Below are positions 55,893 through 63,960 of a stretch of 64,000 nucleotides of DNA, piece after piece. Position numbers and translations under genes: made by a program. The notes beneath the pieces are model-generated. The model was given only the letters and a program-made list of their open reading frames with translations. It was not told the DNA's origin and made no database searches. The stretch is taken from the IMG/VR virus record IMGVR_UViG_3300050014_000310, positions 1 to 64,000 of that record; one strand, written 5' to 3'. This DNA comes from a virus. The number at the start of each line of letters is the position of its first letter. Position 1 is the stretch's first letter.

Positions 55893-56255
55893 CTATTGGA
55901 CTTCCACTCCGGAGATTGTCACCGTGATCGCATTTGCTGTCCCCTGCAACCCCTGGATCATGTCTGCCGCCGATAGCATGGTGTCGAGGCCGCTGATAAC
56001 CTTGAAGTCGTTGGCCGCTATAGTCAATGTTCCGATAAACTGATTAGCCGCGGCGACTCCGTTGATACCTAGTGTGACAATCGCCGCCAGCCCGGTAGTG
56101 TTGCACAAAATAATCTCTTTGACAACCGCCGTAGCAGAAGGAGTAGTCACGTTTGAGTCGTAAGCAGGCGCCGTGTAGAGAGTAGATCCCCCTGTGCTGG
56201 GCTGCCCAATGTACATCCTCCTGGGGCTTGCAATTGCCGAGTTTAAATATGCCAA
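55893..56255 (-). CDS. Tail-associated hypothetical protein
   Basis: 120 residues, beta-rich, Thr/Ala/Gly-rich (TGGSTLYTAPAYDSNVTT, VVKEIILCNTTGLAAIVTLG). This resembles small phage tail or baseplate decorating proteins. Lies between fibre genes. Confidence 0.65.
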   Translation of the reverse strand: MAYLNSAIASPRRMYIGQPSTGGSTLYTAPAYDSNVTTPSATAVVKEIILCNTTGLAAIVTLGINGVAAANQFIGTLTIAANDFKVISGLDTMLSAADMIQGLQGTANAITVTISGVEVQ

Positions 56256-56281
56256 GGGTGGTTCCTCCTATCTGATATGCT

Positions 56282-56581
56282 TTAGACCCAATATGTTGGG
56301 CTGGATATGCCCGCCGGTATGATCATGGATTGAATCGTCGCCGTCAGTGCCGCGGTTAAAGCAGATTCACTTGTATCCAGCGCAGATTGCCCCTGGGCGA
56401 CCATGATGTTGGCCAGAGCCTTAACCATGATTGTCGCCTGGTGGAACAGTTTATCGTGCATCTGCGGAGAAGCCATCCCGTTTGAAAGACCACCAGTAAC
56501 TGAAGAATCGGATTGATAGGTTGCATCGGATTCGGCGTTAATTAGGGATGGATTAAAAGTTACAAAATTGGTGCTGGCCAA
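56282..56581 (-). CDS. Tail-associated hypothetical protein
   Basis: 99 residues from a TTG at 56581 with AAGGAGGG upstream. Ala/Ser-rich and helical. A terminator-like remnant precedes the start. Function unknown. Confidence 0.6.
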   Translation of the reverse strand: MASTNFVTFNPSLINAESDATYQSDSSVTGGLSNGMASPQMHDKLFHQATIMVKALANIMVAQGQSALDTSESALTAALTATIQSMIIPAGISSPTYWV

Positions 56582-56625
56582 TCAAAGCCCTCCTTCCTAA
56601 ATAAAAAGCACCCCTTTCAGAGATC

Positions 56626-58320
56626 CTAAGCAGGCTCGACCCAATAGCCCTGCCCATAGCCTTGGAATACCGCGTTTTCTTCCCCGTAAGCGAACACAGG
56701 ATTAACCGGGTAATAGTAAAGATATTGAACTCCTTCCGGCCTGGGGATGATGAACCCATTGGAAATTAGATTCTGCTGCAGCACCGAGCTTAACCCGATC
56801 ACCAAAACATCGCACGTCATATTCTGGTTGTCCGTCAAAATCAAATAAACCGAATCAGGGAACAGCGAAGCAAATAGCGAGTAGATGCCTGGCGTAGTGC
56901 CGTCCCACATGTTCTGCGCTATCCTTGCCTTTAAAACAAGTTGGTAGGTTGCGTCATCCAGAATTGGAGAGGTGGAAACGTAATAACTGGTGCTGCCATC
57001 AAACGGAAGCAAGAGCGTGGTAGCTGAGTCTACGACCTGCGCTACTCCCCCATTCACATACGCCTGGTGCTCCACCAGCGTCCTCGCCCTAGATGAAATG
57101 CGGAGATCGTCGATGATGCCGTTTACTCCGCTAGATCCACCTGCGTTTAACATCATAGATGCTGCTAGTATCCCTGCTGGTTCTACATAAGCTATGTCAG
57201 AACCTATCTGGACTCCATTGACGCACAAACGCATTACAGATCCATTTCCTGCTATCATGATCGCGTATGATTGTCCAACATTAAAAATTTGATTACTATG
57301 TATAACGATTGTGGCTCCGCTTGAAGCTACCTGTAAGAATATCTGCTTATTATCTGCAAATAGCCAATAGTAGTCACCACTATCATTCTGTAAAAGCCAT
57401 AAACCTTGTGATGCAATTGACAGAGTATCAGTTGGTATATAGATCGTCTCTACCGCCCAACTTCCCGGCGTAAACACGCCTGCCGTGGGGATGGTCAGGG
57501 ATTCAGTTGCGCGGGTGGTACTTCCAAGCGTCCAACTTGTAGCGTAGGCTTTCTGCTCAAACTGGAGGCCATCAATCCAGAAAGTAATTGCCTGTGCAGT
57601 TGAGGTAACTACCCCTATCCACATGCTCGATCCTGCGGCTGTTGTTGTCAAAGAATACCTCGTCCATATAGAGGTAAGAGTAATTGTATTACTATATAAT
57701 GCTGGACTTGTAGTGATTAGATCTACTGTTCCTGATCCCCTTACCCATACCGAAAAGGTATATGTATTCCCTGATATAGAGGCAGGGTTTATCATTGCCC
57801 CCTCTCGGCTATATGTGCCAGGAGTTACCACTTTTAAGCTATGGGAACCCTGCCACGCATAAGTATTATCTTGGGTAAGCGTTTCATCCCCATGATTGCC
57901 GGTAAATCCTGTTGTTCCGTTCTCTATATTGGATTGGTTTGCCGTTAAGAGGTTGACCGTAGTCTCCTCGAACATGATCCCCTGATTAAACATAGCCGCA
58001 TCATACCGGGGCACACCTGACAGAACCTGTGCGCCAGTCAGGTAATCGTAGGCAACGGATGCCCTGGTAAATGTGCCCGAGACAGGCCCGAACGCGTCTG
58101 TGGGCTGAAAATTCACTACCCGTGAGACGCCTAGGATTTGTCCCAGAATATCAAGTTGCGCCCCCACGGCCTGGTCGATGTCGAAGGCATCATTCAGGCC
58201 TGCGGCGCAGGTTGTGGTGTCGTCAGCGTGGCTGAGCATTGAACTGACAGTGGCCATGAAGTTGGGCTTAGGGCGATGTTGACTGGTTATCAGATTGAGA
58301 TATTGGGTAATATTGGACAA
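56626..58320 (-). CDS. DUF2612 tail protein carrying an inserted adhesin-type domain
   Basis: 564 residues. Residues 1-70 (YLNLITSQHRPKPNFMATVS, AVGAQLDILGQILGVSR) and 451-564 (DDATYQLVLKARIAQNMWDG) are the two ends of a DUF2612 protein. Between them about 380 residues are inserted. They begin with a phage spike/fibre-type opening (TFTRASVAYDYLTGAQVLSG), followed by a carbohydrate-binding jelly-roll region and a LamG-like end (IIDDLRISSRARTLVEHQAY). The insertion probably binds host sugars. It is downstream of the baseplate J gene. Confidence 0.8.
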   Translation of the reverse strand: MSNITQYLNLITSQHRPKPNFMATVSSMLSHADDTTTCAAGLNDAFDIDQAVGAQLDILGQILGVSRVVNFQPTDAFGPVSGTFTRASVAYDYLTGAQVLSGVPRYDAAMFNQGIMFEETTVNLLTANQSNIENGTTGFTGNHGDETLTQDNTYAWQGSHSLKVVTPGTYSREGAMINPASISGNTYTFSVWVRGSGTVDLITTSPALYSNTITLTSIWTRYSLTTTAAGSSMWIGVVTSTAQAITFWIDGLQFEQKAYATSWTLGSTTRATESLTIPTAGVFTPGSWAVETIYIPTDTLSIASQGLWLLQNDSGDYYWLFADNKQIFLQVASSGATIVIHSNQIFNVGQSYAIMIAGNGSVMRLCVNGVQIGSDIAYVEPAGILAASMMLNAGGSSGVNGIIDDLRISSRARTLVEHQAYVNGGVAQVVDSATTLLLPFDGSTSYYVSTSPILDDATYQLVLKARIAQNMWDGTTPGIYSLFASLFPDSVYLILTDNQNMTCDVLVIGLSSVLQQNLISNGFIIPRPEGVQYLYYYPVNPVFAYGEENAVFQGYGQGYWVEPA

Positions 58321-58332
58321 ATGAAATCACCC

Positions 58333-59763
58333 CTATGTGTAAATAAACTGATCCGCGCTACTCACCGGCGATGTCCCGGCCACGTTAATCACCGTCACAT
58401 CGACCGTCCCCGCTGAAACAGCCGGCGAGACGCAGGTGATCTGCGTATCGGAAACCACCACCACAGAAGTCGCGCTGGCGCTCCCAAACTTAACCGCAGA
58501 AGCCCCGGTAAACCCGGCCCCTGTCAAAGTTACCGCGGTCCCCCCGGTATGCGATCCCGTAACAGGTGACACCCCAGTTACCATCGGGGTAATTATGATA
58601 TACAAAAGGTTCCCCTGGGTGACCTGATTGAAGGCCATTACGATCACCGCAGTCCCCTGGGATCCCCCATGCAGGGCATCAGTAACCGTGCTTACCGCGA
58701 ACAAGGGACTGGTAATCGACCCACACTGACCCATCGCCGTCGCCCATATTGCGGAGTTCTGCAGACTCTTTCCAATGGCGATACTGTTCAGATAGTTGTA
58801 AACAGCGGTCCGGATATTCGCCAGCGTCTGCGTCGTATACCCGGTTAACTGCGTGATCGGGATCACCACATCGATGGCCTCGTAGGTCGGCAGGAAGAAA
58901 TAGATCGTGGTTGTCTGCCCGTACTGGTCTATGATGCCAAATGAAGAAGTCCCCCACGTCCCGCAACCCGGCCCCTTATTGTCGCATATAGCCTGGGCAA
59001 TATTTGCTGGTGTAGCAGTGCCGTCCACAACCGCATAGATACAGTGTGAAGGCGCTCCGTTGGCATCTGCTGAAGATGTGAAATTCTCGTAGACAACGAA
59101 GCGGGTTACGCCGATTACTGAGGCAATGGCAGCTTTCGTCTGGTCTAGCAAAGTCGTGTTGCTCTCTGCCGTACTGATTGCTTGCCTAGCTTTCAACGCT
59201 GAATCAGATTCCTGCGATTGCCCTATCTGGGATGCGGAAACGGCGTTAGGATTTGTCACGCTAGACCACCCATAGGTTGGAGTGGCCATGATTGAAATTG
59301 CCCCCGGATTGGCTGCGATGGGGCCCAAGGTGGTGCAGGTAGCCGTGACGGTCACTGTCCCCCCGGTACCGATTACCGTAGCGGGGATTGACCACTGGTA
59401 GCCGGATGTGTCCTGGGCAATGCAGTTGGTCAGCGGGGTTCCTGTGATGCCGGCGCAAATCACTGGGCAGATTGAGTAGGTGGATGATTCCCTGGCGATG
59501 CCGTTTAGCTTGATGATGGAGTCCAGGCCAGAGCCTACGGCGGTGCCGGGGCCGCGGGAGTTGTAAACCTGGACCAGGAGTTGATTGGTATCGTTGATCT
59601 TTGAGGCAAAGGATGAAAGCATTTGGTAGTCCTGGCTTGAGGGTGCCAAGTAGATGTCCTGGCCGTAAATACTCTGCATGTCGGAGACAAGATCGGCGAT
59701 GATATCGGCGAATAGGGGAATGTGGCACCCCGTGGAATCGATGCTAGGCGGTACGTAGCTCAT
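58333..59763 (-). CDS. Baseplate J-like protein with C-terminal IPT/TIG domain
   Basis: 476 residues from ATG 59763 with AAAGGAGGTGAT upstream. Baseplate-J pattern: LFADIIADLVSDMQSIYGQD, SSFASKINDTNQLLVQVYNS, GSGLDSIIKLNGIARES. The last 85 residues are an IPT/TIG Ig-like fold (VTGVSPVTGSHTGGTAVTLT). J forms the wedge of the contractile baseplate. The upstream gene should be W/gp25, from which it is now separated by the TnpB element. Confidence 0.9.
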   Translation of the reverse strand: MSYVPPSIDSTGCHIPLFADIIADLVSDMQSIYGQDIYLAPSSQDYQMLSSFASKINDTNQLLVQVYNSRGPGTAVGSGLDSIIKLNGIARESSTYSICPVICAGITGTPLTNCIAQDTSGYQWSIPATVIGTGGTVTVTATCTTLGPIAANPGAISIMATPTYGWSSVTNPNAVSASQIGQSQESDSALKARQAISTAESNTTLLDQTKAAIASVIGVTRFVVYENFTSSADANGAPSHCIYAVVDGTATPANIAQAICDNKGPGCGTWGTSSFGIIDQYGQTTTIYFFLPTYEAIDVVIPITQLTGYTTQTLANIRTAVYNYLNSIAIGKSLQNSAIWATAMGQCGSITSPLFAVSTVTDALHGGSQGTAVIVMAFNQVTQGNLLYIIITPMVTGVSPVTGSHTGGTAVTLTGAGFTGASAVKFGSASATSVVVVSDTQITCVSPAVSAGTVDVTVINVAGTSPVSSADQFIYT

Positions 59764-59828
59764 ATGGATCACCTCCTTTAGCGGCAAGGAAGCCCACGCC
59801 TTCAGCCGTGGGATGAATTGCCGTATCC

Positions 59829-59857
59829 TTGCCGTATTCTTTCGTATGTGATATAAT
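59829..59857 (+). promoter_or_regulatory. tnpB promoter
   Basis: TTGCCG and TATAAT with 17-base spacing. The -10 box ends six bases before the ATG, so the start of transcription should fall at the ATG, giving a leaderless message. Confidence 0.6.
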
Positions 59858-59863
59858 TAACCT

Positions 59864-61009
59864 ATGAAAACCGCTAAAGCCGTCAAGTGCAAGCTCCAAG
59901 TTAATACCGAAGAAGCAACTATCCTGGCGGAAACACTGTGCAGATTCGCTTCCGCTTGCAACGACATCCTGCAAGTTTCTCAGGATAACCACACCACCAA
60001 CAAGGTCAATCTCCAGCACCTCTGCTACTATGATCTCAGAGAGCGATATAACCTGAACGCCAACCTGGTCATTCGTGCCATCGCCCGTGTCGCCGCGGCC
60101 AGCAAAGAGAAGCGCAAACTGAGCAAGCCCCGGAAATTCAACCCCACAAGTATGAACCTGGACGCCAGGACGTTTGCCTTCGTGGAGAAGCGGGAGGAAA
60201 TAACCGTCTCCACCATTGGCGGCAGGCTCAAGCTTAAACTTGACATTGGTAACTTCCAACGCGGACTCCTTATTAACCAGAAGCCCACTTCGGCTGTCCT
60301 CTTCTACCACAAGCAGAAGAAGGCGTTTTACATCAACATGGTCATCAACCGGGATGTCCCTTTTCCCCCCAACAACGGAAGGGTGGTCGGTATCGACCGG
60401 GGCATCTACAACCTCGCTACTACATCCACCGACTTGAAGTTCTCTGGCCGTCAGGCCATGCACATGAGAAAACACTATTCCAAACTGCGGCAGTCTCTGC
60501 AAAAGAAAGGCACAAAAGGGGCAAAATGCCTCCTGAAACGGCTGTCTGGCAAAGAGCAGAGAGTTATGCGCGATATCAACCACAAGATCAGTAAGGCGAT
60601 TGTCCAGTCCTGCAAACCCGGAGATACCTTGGTCATGGAAGATTTGAAATACATCCGCGACCGCATCCGGGTAGCAAGGAAACAGAGGCAGATCCAGCAC
60701 TCCTGGGCGTTCGGTGAACTCGGTGATTTCATCGAGTATAAGACTACAGAGAGAGGGATCAACGTGGTCTATGTCGATCCCCACTACACCAGCCAGCGAT
60801 GCCCTGTCTGCGGACATGTTTCCCGGAATAATCGTCATAAACACCTCTTTAAATGCGTCTCCTGTGGCCATACCGCTAATGCTGACCTCAATGCTTGCCG
60901 CAATATTCGTCAGGTACACTTGGATACGCTGGCGGATGGGCTGTTGTCAACCAGCCCCGAAGCAGACGATTTGATCTGCAAGCCCCTTGCTTCATCTGTG
61001 GGCAGTTGA
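59864..61009 (+). CDS. tnpB: TnpB, RNA-guided nuclease of the IS605 family
   Basis: 381 residues. RuvC-like catalytic residues are all visible: D in VVGIDRGIYNLAT, E in LVMEDLKYIRD, D in HTANADLNACRNI. A zinc finger (CPVCG and CVSCG, 16-17 residues apart) lies before the last. The N-terminus has the helical recognition region. TnpB is guided by an omega RNA from its 3' end and the flank. Here the guide would begin near CCTCCCACTAGAACG, over the end of the W/gp25-like gene. The protein looks intact. Confidence 0.92.
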   Translation: MKTAKAVKCKLQVNTEEATILAETLCRFASACNDILQVSQDNHTTNKVNLQHLCYYDLRERYNLNANLVIRAIARVAAASKEKRKLSKPRKFNPTSMNLDARTFAFVEKREEITVSTIGGRLKLKLDIGNFQRGLLINQKPTSAVLFYHKQKKAFYINMVINRDVPFPPNNGRVVGIDRGIYNLATTSTDLKFSGRQAMHMRKHYSKLRQSLQKKGTKGAKCLLKRLSGKEQRVMRDINHKISKAIVQSCKPGDTLVMEDLKYIRDRIRVARKQRQIQHSWAFGELGDFIEYKTTERGINVVYVDPHYTSQRCPVCGHVSRNNRHKHLFKCVSCGHTANADLNACRNIRQVHLDTLADGLLSTSPEADDLICKPLASSVGS

Positions 61010-61016
61010 CCTCCCA

Positions 61017-61379
61017 CTAGAACGATATATTTGTAAGCGTGACAGCTCCATAAGCGGTGTTAACAACGCAATTGCCGATGGAATATTGCCGGGTTGGGGG
61101 GCTATATGTGCTACTGAAAGACGAAATCGACGAGACATCCTGAGTGCTCAGAATCTGATTGCGTATAAGCATATCAACGGATTCCTTGGTGACACCAGGC
61201 TTGCCAAGAATCGACTGGAAGGCAGGTAACCCTATTGATGTGTTCTCCCACCATTCGCCGGCCAAAAGCTTTAAATTAGTAAGGATTGCTTGCCCGATAG
61301 CATCTGTGCCTTGCAGGAAATCTTGTGCCCCTTGGCCAAAACTGTAGTCGCCATTCTGGTCTAATTGACGGTATATCAT
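61017..61379 (-). CDS. Baseplate W / gp25-like protein
   Basis: 120 residues. The pattern QGAQDFLQGTDAIGQAILTN, WENTSIGLPAFQSILGKP, IRNQILSTQDVSSI, then VNTAYG matches the W/gp25 family that starts sheath assembly. Coupled by ATGA to the spike gene upstream. The TnpB element begins just after its stop. Confidence 0.85.
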   Translation of the reverse strand: MIYRQLDQNGDYSFGQGAQDFLQGTDAIGQAILTNLKLLAGEWWENTSIGLPAFQSILGKPGVTKESVDMLIRNQILSTQDVSSISSFSSTYSPPTRQYSIGNCVVNTAYGAVTLTNISF

Positions 61380-62008
61380 AGCGCTCCCCCCGTATTCCCA
61401 CCACCGGCCGGCGCCAGATGATAATGTGGAGCGAATGCCACCCCATCCACGGTCAGGCCCCCGGTAATGTTCACCCCGGATGCAGATAATGAAAGCTTAA
61501 CCGTGCCGGCTTCGTTGCGAAGTTCGACGGCCGACATATTGTAATTGCCTATAGGATTGTGCTGCGATGTAATGCCCACTTTGGCAACTGCATCAGATAT
61601 GTCATGGCGCCGCTGCTCCATGGGATTCTGCACGCCACCGTTAGACCACCAGGCATCGATACAGGAATCGCAGAAAGAAAGCTCGCATTCGTCACCCGGA
61701 TTGATGGGAAACGTAAGGAGAAAACCACCACCCCGCGGCCACTGCACTGGCACATCCACTAGGAGAGGGAGATTCACGTAAGAAAAGGTTCCATATTGAT
61801 CCTTGACGCGCTCTCTGATTGCTGGTTGAACGGTGACTGTCTGCTCGCCTGGGGTAGGATTAAAAGATTGAATTATGCCGATGCAAGCCACACGTATGTC
61901 ATTCGAGATATTGTCGCTCATTTTGTCGTAAAACGTGCTCGGATTCTTGTCATTTGTGACTCTCTCACTAATAGGCTGAACGATAATCACCCCCAAATAA
62001 AAAAGCAC
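61376..62008 (-). CDS. Baseplate spike (gpV / Gp138-like) protein
   Basis: About 200 residues. An OB-fold region (SDNISNDIRVACIGIIQSFN, EQTVTVQPAIRERVK) is followed by GDECELSFCDSCIDAWWSNG and a C-terminal beta-helix ending HYHLAPAGGGNTGG. This matches contractile-tail spike proteins. The true start is uncertain: the reading from 62008 begins inside a terminator hairpin, and GGGGGTGATT suggests a start near 61980-61990 with no standard codon. Confidence 0.82.
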   Translation of the reverse strand: MLFYLGVIIVQPISERVTNDKNPSTFYDKMSDNISNDIRVACIGIIQSFNPTPGEQTVTVQPAIRERVKDQYGTFSYVNLPLLVDVPVQWPRGGGFLLTFPINPGDECELSFCDSCIDAWWSNGGVQNPMEQRRHDISDAVAKVGITSQHNPIGNYNMSAVELRNEAGTVKLSLSASGVNITGGLTVDGVAFAPHYHLAPAGGGNTGGAL

Positions 62009-62021
62009 CCCGAAAGGCGCT
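61993..62021 (-). terminator. Terminator-like hairpin before the spike gene
   Basis: GCGCC-TTTCGG-GGTGC followed by TTTTTTATTT and GGGGGTG. The loop matches the hairpin at 63943-63960. Confidence 0.6.
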
Positions 62022-62044
62022 AATATTTGATTTGATTTTAGTCG

Positions 62045-63556
62045 TTAGTATGGACTTTGCGCGCTACTTGTGATCATCGAAGGCTGAACCCCTGCTTGAG
62101 TGCATGTTTCTACGGTCGTGTACCATGCTTGACCGCGCGAGTCTGCTTCAATATTGTATTGGATTACGCGATATAACCCCGACTGATCAAGCTGGTAGAT
62201 CGCGGAACCCTGATTGTATTCTTGATTTGCAATCAAACTATTGTCCACATGCACTATACTACCTATCTTAATTGCAGGATTCAGCAACATTTTGATGGTT
62301 GCCCCATAATTGTTCTGCGCTGGCACCCCGATCAATCCGGTATTCGGCGTAAGATCGACAACCTCGTCTGTCGGCAGATCAGTCATCTTAATGAAATTAA
62401 CCTGCCCATTCTCCAGATAGTAAGCAGCATTCTCACTTTGAGCAAGTTGCCTCAAGTATTTGTTTGCTTTGCCGAAATACGACTTGCCACGGGTCAACTG
62501 CGTCTGGGAGAAGTCAGAAGTAAGCTTCCCTAACTGAGTCGGAACCGAATTAGCAGAAGCTATGTAACCGATCTGCGACCGGGCATTCTGCCCCCTGGTT
62601 AATGTGCCGATCAGAGCGCCGTAGGTCTGAAATTGCTGGGCATTCATGCAAACTAAGGTTAAAGTGTAAGTTGCTGCATCGGGCTTATCTCGAAGGCATT
62701 GCACGATCTCACCCTGGTAAATTTGACCATATTGAGTTCCAATGTATCCGGCCTCAATTATTATGGTATAGCCTTCCTGGATAATCGTATTTTCTGTTTC
62801 TGGCGATAAATTGTAAATTTTGACCGTTGACCATTGCGGAGCGGTGATCATTGTCACAGTTAGAGAAAATTGGCAATGAAGCTGGCTTACGTCCAGGGCA
62901 GTTGTCGGGGTCAGGGGATTCACCAAACTTTGCCCCTGGGTAGCCGTATCCTCGCCTGCCACGCCTGTGATCGGAACACCGCCTATTGTGCCTGTTATGA
63001 ACGGGTTTGGATCTCCCTGTCTTGTTACCAGGATTCTGTATCTGCGGCCATATAAAACGTTGCCCTGCGCCTGTGTGCCAGCGACAACTTCAAAATTTGT
63101 GGCCGGGATTATAAGGTTCGAATATGGACTCGCGAAGGCAGTTGGACTAGTGGGACTTGAAATCCCTGTCAGCGGGACCCCTGAAAGAGCATTATGGGCA
63201 TCCGTCGTATAGTTCAGGTATGCCCCGGAATTATATGTTGACCAGGCTCGGAAGCCTTGCCGATTATAGATTGCCAAGGCAACTTGGGCATTGTTTGCCG
63301 GAACGAATAGCCACTGCTCCCAAGTATCGGGGCTAGTCGATCCTGTAAACTGAATCAACAGATCAGAGTTCGCATTATGTATCTGCCACAATCCCCAGCT
63401 TGTAGCGCCATCCCCACTAGTAGGGCCACCTAGACCGAAATCCCCCGGGCAATTATTGACCCAGGATGATTCAGCACCGGCGATGGCGACCATTGTAGAT
63501 ATAATAGACGAGGGAAAGGTTGCTGCCGCGGCTGTAGCTGCATCTTGGATCGACAT
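62045..63556 (-). CDS. Baseplate hub with N-terminal lysozyme-like domain
   Basis: 503 residues. Residues 1-125 are a lytic-transglycosylase-like domain: AIAGAESSWVNNCPGDFGLG (Glu), TSWGLWQIHNANSD, AQVALAIYNRQGFRAWSTYN. Residues 150-500 form a gp27-like hub (VTMITAPQWSTVKIYNLSPE, GYIGTQYGQIYQGEIVQCLR). The protein would cap the tube and cut peptidoglycan during injection. Fusing lysozyme to the hub fits compact contractile tails. Confidence 0.83.
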   Translation of the reverse strand: MSIQDAATAAAATFPSSIISTMVAIAGAESSWVNNCPGDFGLGGPTSGDGATSWGLWQIHNANSDLLIQFTGSTSPDTWEQWLFVPANNAQVALAIYNRQGFRAWSTYNSGAYLNYTTDAHNALSGVPLTGISSPTSPTAFASPYSNLIIPATNFEVVAGTQAQGNVLYGRRYRILVTRQGDPNPFITGTIGGVPITGVAGEDTATQGQSLVNPLTPTTALDVSQLHCQFSLTVTMITAPQWSTVKIYNLSPETENTIIQEGYTIIIEAGYIGTQYGQIYQGEIVQCLRDKPDAATYTLTLVCMNAQQFQTYGALIGTLTRGQNARSQIGYIASANSVPTQLGKLTSDFSQTQLTRGKSYFGKANKYLRQLAQSENAAYYLENGQVNFIKMTDLPTDEVVDLTPNTGLIGVPAQNNYGATIKMLLNPAIKIGSIVHVDNSLIANQEYNQGSAIYQLDQSGLYRVIQYNIEADSRGQAWYTTVETCTQAGVQPSMITSSAQSPY

Positions 63557-63568
63557 GGGAAATCACCT

Positions 63569-63934
63569 CTACGTAAGCGAGTCGCCCCAAACCAAAATGA
63601 ATTCTTGACCTAATACCCCTGCCTGGTCGTTTGGCGAATCTAGCATCGAATTGCCAACATTCATGATAAAGCACGATCCAATGCCGAGATATTGGTATTG
63701 CCCTAAAAGATCCTGCGCGGGTGGTTGCCCACAGAGTAAAGGTATAGAGTCAAGGATCATGTTATTTGATTGATCAAGAATAGTCATGACCCAGTATTGT
63801 GCTTGTTGATTATATGAAAACTTGAGATTAAGGGTAATATTAGAACCGTTGATCGAAATCGTAGCTGTTAAACTTTGATTTGGCAAACTGCTTAAAGGAA
63901 TCACTGAATAAGTTGCCGTAAGATCATCCCCCAA
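63569..63934 (-). CDS. Baseplate plug protein (Pam3 gp18-like)
   Basis: 121 residues. PLSSLPNQSLTATISINGSN, ITLNLKFSYNQQAQYWVMTI and LGQYQYLGIGSCFIMNVG match the small plug proteins of compact contractile baseplates. The visible start is a TTG at 63934. A codon ACG at 63919 lies at a better distance from GGGGGATGAT. Confidence 0.8.
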   Translation of the reverse strand: MGDDLTATYSVIPLSSLPNQSLTATISINGSNITLNLKFSYNQQAQYWVMTILDQSNNMILDSIPLLCGQPPAQDLLGQYQYLGIGSCFIMNVGNSMLDSPNDQAGVLGQEFILVWGDSLT

Positions 63935-63960
63935 AATAAAAAGAAGCCCCGAAAGGCTTC
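63930..63960 (-). terminator. Terminator hairpin before the plug gene
   Basis: On the minus strand GAAGCC-TTTCGG-GGCTTC followed by TTTTTATTTTGGGGG. It lies upstream of the plug gene and ends a transcript from further right, or attenuates one that continues. About 40 bases remain to the window edge, with no gene seen. Confidence 0.75.

Larger units (their letters stand above)
59783..61010 (+). mobile_element. IS605-family TnpB-only insertion element
   Basis: The element lies in the antisense orientation between the W/gp25-like and J genes. Left end: a hairpin CCCACG-CCTTCAGC-CGTGGG at 59793-59812. Right end: a related degenerate hairpin (AAGCCCCTTGCTTCATCTG, TGGGC) overlapping the tnpB 3' end and the sequence AGTTGAC. 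There is no tnpA, so movement needs a transposase in trans. The end points are approximate. Confidence 0.75.

Noticed and set aside
59864-61009. IscB or Cas12-type nuclease
   Set aside because: There is no HNH domain inserted in RuvC, no CRISPR array nearby, and the size and zinc finger are those of TnpB.
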